NCBI GenBank assembly: GCA_963830775.1
Contig: CAWHNT010000036.1
Coordinates: 1 to 20,144, forward strand
Origin: CAWHNT01 sp963830775
GTDB taxonomy: Bacteria > Pseudomonadota > Alphaproteobacteria > Geminicoccales > Geminicoccaceae
DNA: 20,144 nt
Direction: 5' to 3'
Below, one piece after another: positions 14,851 to 20,144 of the stretch (positions within the stretch are counted from its first letter, which is position 1; the number at the start of each line of letters is the position of its first letter). A program made the position numbers and the translations under genes. The notes beneath the pieces were generated by a model, which saw nothing but the letters and a program-made list of their open reading frames with translations, did not search any database and was not told the origin of the DNA.

Positions 14851-15570
14851 TCAGCGGCCCGAGACGAGCCTGATCAGGCCGGCCGGGCTGTCGTCCACCA
14901 CATCCCGCCGCACCGTGATACCCTCCGAGCGGAACAGGGCCTCGTCCGGCCGCCAGGTGTGATGATCGTTGTCGAAGCGCCGGCGGACGAAATGGCGCCG
15001 CGAGGTGGCGTAGATCCGGACCCCGACCGCAAGGCAGGCGTGCAGGAAGCTGGTGTCGACACGGCAGGGAATGGGCTCGAAGCCGGGATCGAGGGCCAGC
15101 CGTCGCGGCATGAGGAGCGTACCCCCGGCGACATAGCGATGGTCCTTGTCCTGCGACCAGCCCGGAAGGCGCAGCAGGAGCTCGCGGGTGGCGGTGAGGT
15201 AGACATACTGCTCGGCCTTGCCGATGACGTCGCCCTTGCCGGCGATGAAGGCCTCCATGGCCTCGGCGAGGTAGCCAGGGCCATAGATGTCGTCGTCGTC
15301 GACCTTGGTGACGACCTCGCCGTGCGAGACGGCGATGCCCTGGTTCAGGCACTCGCCCAGCGTCAGCTCGGCGGGCGCCAGGACCAGCCGAACGCCCTGC
15401 CGCCCACAAGCCTCGCGCGCCTCCGGCGGAAGGTCGTCGGAAGTGTGGCCGTGCAGGACGAGCACGACCTCCAAGGGTGAATAGGACTGGGCCGCCATCA
15501 TCCCCAGTATCTCCGTGACGAAGCACGGTCGGCGCGTCACCAGGACGGCGCTCACCAAGGGTTGCGGCAT
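14851..15570 (-). CDS. Family 2 glycosyltransferase, copy A
   Basis: This 239-residue GT-A glycosyltransferase starts MPQPLVSAVLVTRRPCFVTE. CLNQGIAVSHGEVVTKVDDD then DIYGPGYLAEAMEAFIAGKG carries the DDDD metal site. IGKAEQYVYLTATRELLLRL and the C-terminal RIYATSRRHFVRRRFD...HHTWRPDEALFRSEG match copy B. There are no transmembrane helices. It is the first of the tandem pair and follows the REC-GGDEF-EAL gene by 49 bases on the same strand, so the three could be one transcript. The tandem arrangement and similar length point to local duplication. Neither a lipid-carrier enzyme nor a flippase is near, which argues against a large exopolysaccharide operon. Confidence 0.85.
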   Translation of the reverse strand: MPQPLVSAVLVTRRPCFVTEILGMMAAQSYSPLEVVLVLHGHTSDDLPPEAREACGRQGVRLVLAPAELTLGECLNQGIAVSHGEVVTKVDDDDIYGPGYLAEAMEAFIAGKGDVIGKAEQYVYLTATRELLLRLPGWSQDKDHRYVAGGTLLMPRRLALDPGFEPIPCRVDTSFLHACLAVGVRIYATSRRHFVRRRFDNDHHTWRPDEALFRSEGITVRRDVVDDSPAGLIRLVSGR

Positions 15571-15619
15571 CCGCTTCTCCGGCAGCCAGGGACCCGGCCG
15601 TTGCGGCGGCGGACGACCG

Positions 15620-17317
15620 TCATGTCCGATGGGCGGCCTGCCGAAGCCAGTCGGTGCAGGCGTCGGCGGGGAGCGGGGGGCAGCTGATGAAGGCCTGAAC
15701 GGCGTCGCAGCCCTGGCTACGCAGCATCTGGAGCTGGGCGTGGCTCTCGATCCCCTCGGCCACCAGCCGGAGGCCGAGCTGCTTGGCGAGCGCTATCACG
15801 GCCCCGGCGAAGAGCGTGCGGTGACTGTCCTGGGGCGTGCCCTGGAGCATGGCGCGGGCGAGCTTGACCGTGGTGAGCGGGGCGTCGCGCAGCAGCATGA
15901 GCGAGGTCGAGCCGCCGCCGAAGCCGTCGAGCGCCAGCCGCACGCCGAGCTCGCGTAAGGGGGGAAGGGCGGCACCGCCGCTGGCGAGCTCCTCCAGCAG
16001 CAGCCGTTCGTCGACCTCGAGCTCGAGCCAGTCCGACGGCAGGCCGGCGGCGCGCAGGCCGTCCTGGAGGCGGCTGGCGAGCTGGCTCCAGGCGAGCTGG
16101 CGGCGGGAGAGCAGCGGCACGGCGATGTGCAGCCGGCGCAGGCCCGCGTCCCGCCAGCGCCGCGCCTGCCGGCAGGCGGCCATGATCAGCCAGTCGGTCA
16201 GGGGCTCGAGCAGGCTCGAATCCTCGGCCAGCTGGCGGATCCGCTCGGGCTCGACCAGCCCCAGATCGGGATGCCGCCAGCGCACGAGCGAGGCCAGGCC
16301 CAGCTCGGGCGCGCACAAGGTGACCTGGGGCTGGAAGTGGAGGACCAGCTCGTCCGCCTCGATGGCCCGGCGCAGCTCCGCACCCAGCACGGCACCCCGC
16401 TGCGGGCGGGTGTCCAGGCGCTCGTCGTGGAAGCAGCAGAGATTGCCGCCCTCGGCCTTGGCCCGGTACATGGCGGCATCCGCATGCCGCAGCAGGGCGG
16501 TGCGGTCGGTGCCGTCGCGGGGATAGATTGCGGCTCCGATGCTGGCCGTGACCGCCACCTCGCGGCTGTCGAGCCGGATCGGCGGCGCCATCGCCTCCAG
16601 CAGCTTGCGGGCGACCAGCGTGGCGTAGTCCGGCCGCGACAGGTCCTCCACCAGCACCGCGAACTCGTCGCTGCCGAGCCGGGCCACGGTGTCGGTGGCG
16701 CGGACCCGGCCGCGCAGCCGCTCGCTCACGGTGCAGAGCAGGGCGTCCCCGGCGAGGTGGCCCACCTGGTCGCTGACCGCCTTGAAGCCATCGAGGTCGA
16801 CGATCATCACCGTCAGCATGGTCCGGTGGCGGCGAGCCGCCGCCAGCCCCTGCTCCAGCCGGTCGGAGAAGAGGGTGCTGTTGGCAAGGCCGGTCAGCTC
16901 GTCGCGCTGCACGAGGCGGCTCAGCCGCTCGATCCGCTGCTCGCGCGCCACGGCGAAGCGGATCGCCCGGTCGAGCCGCTCGGTGTCGAGCTCCTCCTTC
17001 TCCAGCACGTCGACAGCACCCGCCTCGATCACCTCGTGCTGCAGCCCGACATCGGCATAGCCGGCGGTGAGGATGATCGGCGTGCGGCAGCCCCGCCGCA
17101 TTGCCGTGCGGATGAACTCGAGGCCGCCCCGCGGCGAGCCGCCAAGGTCGCACAGGCAGGCGTCGTAGGTGCCCTCGACCAGCCGCACCAGCCCGTTGTC
17201 GCTGCTGGCAGCACGGTCCGTGAGGAAGGTCGTGTCCTCGGCCCTGGCGAGGAGGGACTGCACCATCAGGAAGTCGTCGTCGTCGTCCTCGACGATCAGG
17301 ACCCGCAACGGCTCCAT
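15620..17317 (-). CDS. Response regulator with REC, GGDEF and degenerate EAL domains
   Basis: This 565-residue signalling protein has three domains. REC spans residues 1-120: acidic EDDDDD pocket, phosphoacceptor Asp57 in CLCDLGG, Thr84 in ILTAG, Lys107 in LEKEE. These canonical positions support the ATG at 17317; an in-frame ATG at 17476 would add a proline-rich 53-residue tail. GGDEF follows RDELTGLANSTLFSDRLEQ and reads RLGSDEF. The second Gly is Ser, but the inhibitory RxxD site is kept (RATD, five residues upstream). The EAL domain lacks key catalytic residues: the EAL motif reads GLASLVRW, the DDFG-type loop reads LDGFGGGSTSL, and the K-x-D position reads VKLARAM. AEGIES is kept. It probably cannot hydrolyse cyclic di-GMP, and cyclase activity is uncertain. 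It is upstream of glycosyltransferases A and B, so it may control them. Confidence 0.9.
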   Translation of the reverse strand: MEPLRVLIVEDDDDDFLMVQSLLARAEDTTFLTDRAASSDNGLVRLVEGTYDACLCDLGGSPRGGLEFIRTAMRRGCRTPIILTAGYADVGLQHEVIEAGAVDVLEKEELDTERLDRAIRFAVAREQRIERLSRLVQRDELTGLANSTLFSDRLEQGLAAARRHRTMLTVMIVDLDGFKAVSDQVGHLAGDALLCTVSERLRGRVRATDTVARLGSDEFAVLVEDLSRPDYATLVARKLLEAMAPPIRLDSREVAVTASIGAAIYPRDGTDRTALLRHADAAMYRAKAEGGNLCCFHDERLDTRPQRGAVLGAELRRAIEADELVLHFQPQVTLCAPELGLASLVRWRHPDLGLVEPERIRQLAEDSSLLEPLTDWLIMAACRQARRWRDAGLRRLHIAVPLLSRRQLAWSQLASRLQDGLRAAGLPSDWLELEVDERLLLEELASGGAALPPLRELGVRLALDGFGGGSTSLMLLRDAPLTTVKLARAMLQGTPQDSHRTLFAGAVIALAKQLGLRLVAEGIESHAQLQMLRSQGCDAVQAFISCPPLPADACTDWLRQAAHRT

Positions 17318-17664
17318 GACGGTGCCCGACCGGGCTTCCGTCCTGGAGGGCGGGTCGTACACGCGGCGATGGTCGTTGAGCGCGATGACGGACCGCCCCG
17401 GAACCCAGGCCCGCGGGTCGGCATCCGCCGCGCCTTCCCCGAGGCCCGGCCCAGGCGGTCTTCTATCGTCCATCACACCGCCGAGATAACCTGTGGTTAT
17501 TCCGACGGCTCTACATAAGCGCTATGGTTCTGTAAACTCTTACGCGTTCCAGCCGAAGCATGCCCAACAAAGGGTTGTGTCCCTATGGCACGCTCGCCAC
17601 GATCCGGCGCCTTGTCCCGGAGTCGCGGCCTCGATCCGGCTTACCGGTCCCGAAGCACCCGCCG
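17318..17664. other. Intergenic region between the response regulator and tRNA-Arg
   Basis: About 350 bases. The left part (to 17476) could encode an N-terminal extension of the response regulator if the longer start is used, although its composition (Pro, Arg, Ala, Asp) shows no domain. The region near 17490-17545 is AT-richer and is the likely place for the minus-strand promoter, but no well-spaced -35/-10 pair stands out. I see no other gene in it. Confidence 0.4.
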
Positions 17665-17693
17665 TTGGTTCTCGTGGCACCTCCTGCTATACC
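17665..17693 (+). promoter_or_regulatory. Putative sigma-70-type promoter of tRNA-Arg
   Basis: TTGGTT (17665-17670) and TATACC (17688-17693) are separated by exactly 17 bases. The second box ends nine bases before the first base of the tRNA, so transcription would start at or just before the mature 5' end. Box similarity to the consensus is moderate; spacing and position are good. Confidence 0.5.
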
Positions 17694-17702
17694 CCGCCAC
17701 GG

Positions 17703-17779
17703 GCGCCCGTAGCTCAGCAGGATAGAGCACCCGCCTTCTAAGCGGGGGGTCACAGGTTCGAGCCCTGTCGGGCGCGCCA
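17703..17779 (+). tRNA. tRNA-Arg (anticodon TCT)
   Basis: A full cloverleaf can be drawn. The acceptor stem GCGCCCG (17703-17709) pairs with CGGGCGC (17769-17775), followed by discriminator G and an encoded CCA (17777-17779). The anticodon stem CCCGC/GCGGG encloses the loop CTTCTAA with anticodon TCT at 17737-17739. The T arm is ACAGG-TTCGAGC-CCTGT. It reads AGA (and probably AGG) codons, rare in this GC-rich genome. The foreign AAA/DUF4435 gene begins about 90 bases downstream, so the tRNA may have been an integration site. Confidence 0.97.
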
Positions 17780-17851
17780 AAATCACAAGGAGTTAGGCCA
17801 GCCACGAGGCAGAGGCGGGCAGGCTCCGCTAACACGGCGCTAGCACATTGA

Positions 17852-17862
17852 TCACGTTGTGA
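17852..17862. promoter_or_regulatory. Small palindrome just upstream of the AAA/DUF4435 gene
   Basis: TCAC-GTT-GTGA lies eight bases before the ATG at 17871. It could be part of an operator or ribosome-site hairpin. The arms are only 4 bp, so chance is a serious alternative. Confidence 0.2.
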
Positions 17863-18077
17863 CCTATCGGATGTCCGGCCAGATCGGCGGCAGCGAGCCG
17901 CAGCGCATCAACCTAGAGATTCCGAGTGACCCGGTCGGTTTCACGCTGGAGATGGTAGGCGGAAGCTGGATCGTAATCGTTGGACCAATGGGAGCGGCAA
18001 AACGCGCCTCGGTGTCTACTTGGCTGTGCAGGTAGGCGGCGCAAGTCGGGCTACGCGGATCAGCGCACAACGACTTA

Positions 18078-18088
18078 CCTGAGTAGCC
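18078..18088 (+). repeat. Left terminal inverted repeat of the IS1595 element
   Basis: CCTGAGTAGCC is an exact reverse complement of the right end at 19089-19099. It lies directly beyond the transposase stop codon (18096-18098). Confidence 0.85.
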
Positions 18089-18095
18089 CGCATCG

Positions 18096-19028
18096 TCAGC
18101 TGGTGACGAGCTGGTGGTAAGGCAGCGGGGCGGTCCTGACGGCGCTGTGGACGAGGCGCGGGATCAGGCTGGTGAGCTGGAAGCGGCGGTTGAAGCGCCA
18201 GGCGAAGCTGGCGAGATAACGGCCGGCATGCTCGGGGCTGACGTGACGGTAGGTGCCGGTGATCGCGGCCTTGACGTTGCCCAGGGTGGTGTTGACCCAC
18301 TTGAACGGTGACCATTGGGCGGCCCGTTTGCCGCTGCCGGTGACGATCACGGTGTGCTCCAGCCCGGCCTCGGCCGCGGCGGTCCAGCAGCGCAGCCCAT
18401 CGGTCACGAGCCGGCTGGTCGAAGCCAGGTGCTTGGCCACAAGCTTCTTGACCTCCTTCTTGCGGAAGCCCTTGACCGGCAGGAGCTTGATCTTGCGTGG
18501 GCGGCGGTCATCACTGGTCGATACGGCGGCCACGAAGGGCTGCTTGCCGGCGGCGCCACGGCCCCGCTTCCCCGGCCGATGCCCGCCCAGATAGACGTCA
18601 TCCATCTCGACCCGGCCATCCAGCCGCTTCTTGTCCTCGCGCCCGGCCATCACCGCCATGATCTTCTGCTTCATGGCCCAGGCGTTGGTCTGCTTGATCC
18701 CGAGCCGGCGCCCGAGCTCGACCGAGCTGATCCCGTTCTTGGCGGTCGTGATCAGCCACATCGCCAGGAACCAGCTGGTCAGCGGCAGCTTGGTGGCGTG
18801 GAAGATGGTGCCGGCGGTGAGCGAGACTTGATGCCGGCAGGCCCGGCACTGGATCTTCGGCCGCGTGCTCAATCGCGTGCCCTCACAGCCACCGCAGACC
18901 GGGCAGACGAAGCCAGCCGGCCAGCGCAGCTTCTCCACCACCGCCCGGCACTGCTCCTCGGTCCCGTAAGCCTCGCGGAACTGCGCCTCGCTCAAGCCCC
19001 GCACCTGCGACGCCAGCTTTCCCGCCAT
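18096..19028 (-). CDS. IS1595-family transposase (ISXO2-like, DDE)
   Basis: This 310-residue transposase has an N-terminal zinc ribbon (CPVCGG ... CRACRHQVSLTAGT) followed by FHATKLPLTSWFLAMWLITT and a helix-turn-helix region SSVELGRRLGIKQTNAWAMK. The ISXO2-like catalytic domain has MDDVYLGGHRPGKRG (first acidic residue), RLVTDGLRCW (second Asp) and TGTYRHVSPEHAGRYLASFA then WRFNRRFQLTSL. The ATG at 19028 has GGGAGG five bases upstream; a GTG at 19034 is less likely. It ends 8 bases inside the left inverted repeat. The frame is intact, so the element could still be mobile. Confidence 0.93.
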   Translation of the reverse strand: MAGKLASQVRGLSEAQFREAYGTEEQCRAVVEKLRWPAGFVCPVCGGCEGTRLSTRPKIQCRACRHQVSLTAGTIFHATKLPLTSWFLAMWLITTAKNGISSVELGRRLGIKQTNAWAMKQKIMAVMAGREDKKRLDGRVEMDDVYLGGHRPGKRGRGAAGKQPFVAAVSTSDDRRPRKIKLLPVKGFRKKEVKKLVAKHLASTSRLVTDGLRCWTAAAEAGLEHTVIVTGSGKRAAQWSPFKWVNTTLGNVKAAITGTYRHVSPEHAGRYLASFAWRFNRRFQLTSLIPRLVHSAVRTAPLPYHQLVTS

Positions 19029-19088
19029 ACCCACCTCCCAGCGAAATCTAACCCGCTGAGCAGATAGAGCAAAGTTGCTGCTTCTCCA

Positions 19089-19099
19089 GGCTACTCAGG
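19089..19099 (-). repeat. Right terminal inverted repeat of the IS1595 element
   Basis: GGCTACTCAGG is the exact reverse complement of the left end. Past it the AAA/DUF4435 reading frame resumes at once. Confidence 0.85.
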
Positions 19100-20144
19100 A
19101 AGACTATACAAATGCCCGAAGGATTTTCTGCAAGTACTTATGAGGCTCCCTTTAGCAGGACTTGTGAATGATAATGGTAACAGGCTTACTACCCTGCTCA
19201 TATGGTCAATGATTATCATGCCTTGCAGGCTCTATTTGCAGAGGACTACGACGTTACGATCGCGTACAAAACAGATCACCAGGAAGGCCGTCATACAGAG
19301 GCGCCACGCACGAGTTCGATCGTGCCGTGTCAATTTGGGAGAAATTGCTTCTACATCGAAAGATTACGCGTACTCTAGGTGAGATAAAACTACAAACTCT
19401 GGATAGAGAACCTATCCTGCAATCAACGCCAGTGATGGGGAGCGTGTAATACTCTACCTTACCGCTAAGTGCCTTCTAGCTCCGGAGGGCGCTCTCATCA
19501 TTGTGGATGAGCCAGAGCTTCATGTTCATCGAGCCGTACTGAGCCGTCTATGGAATATATTGGAAGCAGAACGCAAGGATTGATGCTTTATATATCACCC
19601 ATGATCTGCATTTTGCAGCCGCCCGGAAATTAGCGCACAAGTACGTGGTACGGAGCTACAATGGCGGAAGATGGCAAATCGAGCCTATCGTTGATACCGG
19701 CTTCCTATCTGAGGAGGTTGCCGCGGAAATATTGGGAAGCCGGGAGGCAGTACTATTGGTAGAGGGCGAGCGAGGAAGCCTTGATCTCACCTCGCCGTAT
19801 ACGGGGCGCTCTACCGGACCTAACGGTGGTCCCAATGGGCACATGCGCCGCAGTCATCAGGGCAGTAGGTGGGCTCCGTGTGATGCGGCAGCACTTCCAT
19901 GTGGACTGCTGGGGGCTAGTCGACCGTGATAGCCGCGCGGAGCCTACGAAGCTGCCCGCAGGGGTGCTAACTACACCCTTTACGGAAATCGAGAACCTCC
20001 TTTTGCATCCGGTCGTGGTCAGAGCGTTCTGTGCAATCCAGAGAATGTCAGAGCGGGAGACCGACGAGGCTCTTGCGCGGATGATGAGTGATGCTTTCGC
20101 GCTCCTCGCCAGCGATCAGGAGCAATTCTGCATACGACGGGCAC

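Larger units (their letters stand above)
18078..19099 (-). mobile_element. IS1595-family insertion sequence, complete
   Basis: The element is about 1022 bases, bounded by 11-bp perfect terminal inverted repeats (CCTGAGTAGCC at 18078-18088; GGCTACTCAGG at 19089-19099), with one transposase gene filling almost all of it. The size and gene fit IS1595 (ISXO2-like transposase). The family makes 8-bp target duplications. The flanks here, ACGACTTA and AAGACTAT, share GACT but are not identical, so the duplication is imperfect or obscured by an indel. The element is about 68% GC in a sampled line, like the host and unlike the AT-richer gene it interrupts. The interrupted protein resumes on the other side, which fixes the boundaries independently. 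Confidence 0.9.
17871..20144 (+). pseudogene. Fused AAA-ATPase / DUF4435 (TOPRIM-like) protein, PARIS AriAB-like; split by an IS and open at the window edge
   Basis: The gene is read in pieces around the inserted element. The 5' part (MSGQIGGSEPQRINLEIPSD) leads to a Walker A, VGPNGSGKTRLGVYL, intact if one lost A near 17984-17990 is restored, then RISAQRLT. After the IS it continues QMPEGFSASTYEA, VNDNGNRLTTLL, VNDYHALQALFAEDYDV, FDRAVSIWEKLLLHRKI, the signature NASDGERVILYL, Walker B LIIVDEPELHVHR and YITHDLHFAAARKLA. The DUF4435 part follows: EAVLLVEGERGSLDL (conserved Glu), AVYGALYRT, TVVPMGTCAAVI, DCWGLVDRDSR (Asp-x-Asp) and FTEIENLLLHPVV, still open at the end. In PARIS defence, AriA is an AAA ATPase and AriB a DUF4435 nuclease; fused forms are known. 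GC is low (43% in one hand-counted line). About eight indels may be sequence errors; the IS insertion is a real disruption. Confidence 0.75.

Noticed and set aside
17493..17545. Near-palindrome around CATAAGCGCTATG as an operator or promoter
   Set aside because: The symmetry is imperfect and possible -35/-10 boxes on the minus strand (TTTACA and TATGTA) are only 13 bases apart, too close for a normal promoter.
17583..17786. Minus-strand ORFs over the tRNA (reading ARPTGLEPVTPRLEGG and DRARTCDPPLRRR)
   Set aside because: These are the well-known false proteins produced by translating the antisense of a tRNA-Arg gene.
1..20144. CRISPR array, rRNA or riboswitch
   Set aside because: No regularly spaced repeats, rRNA segments or riboswitch aptamer cores were recognised on either strand. 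The only tandem repeats are the protein repeat at 2937-3429 and the 12-mer pair near 13836.

Overview
The window looks like chromosome from a high-GC alphaproteobacterium (an inference; no rRNA is present). Most genes are about 70% GC. A short-Q-loop cytochrome bd oxidase with a DUF2474 subunit, FabI, long-form IlvD and RlmJ fit that group, but I cannot name a genus.

Layout. Bases 1-2709 (minus) hold a cioAB-type quinol oxidase operon (cydA, cydB, DUF2474 peptide) running into the start of a trypsin-like protease cut by the window edge. Next come a secreted two-repeat protein and an O6-alkylguanine-DNA alkyltransferase (plus), a membrane-anchored alpha/beta hydrolase, an AT-richer FkbM-type methyltransferase and ilvD (minus). 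From 8000 to 12791 (plus) lie a YihY/BrkB membrane protein, fabI, the remains of a DUF4160/DUF2442 gene pair, rlmJ, a GNAT acetyltransferase and aroC. From 12788 to 17317 (minus) there are three paralogous family 2 glycosyltransferases, a PqqD-like protein and a REC-GGDEF-degenerate EAL protein. A 48-residue peptide gene on the opposite strand sits inside this cluster. A tRNA-Arg(TCT) follows. Immediately downstream is a low-GC fused AAA-ATPase/DUF4435 gene, which resembles a single-chain PARIS (AriAB) anti-phage protein. It is split by a complete IS1595-family element and runs off the window.

Two regions deserve attention. The first is the glycosyltransferase/PqqD-like/short-peptide cluster, which has the parts expected of a peptide-modification system and which I do not recognise as a described one. 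The second is the IS-interrupted AAA-DUF4435 defence-type gene next to a tRNA.

Single-base frameshifts run through the whole window. They hit genes expected to be needed (aroC, ilvD, cydA), and the downstream protein always resumes correctly in another frame. Most are therefore probably consensus errors in a draft assembly rather than real decay. I give gene extents as the reconstructed genes and describe each break.
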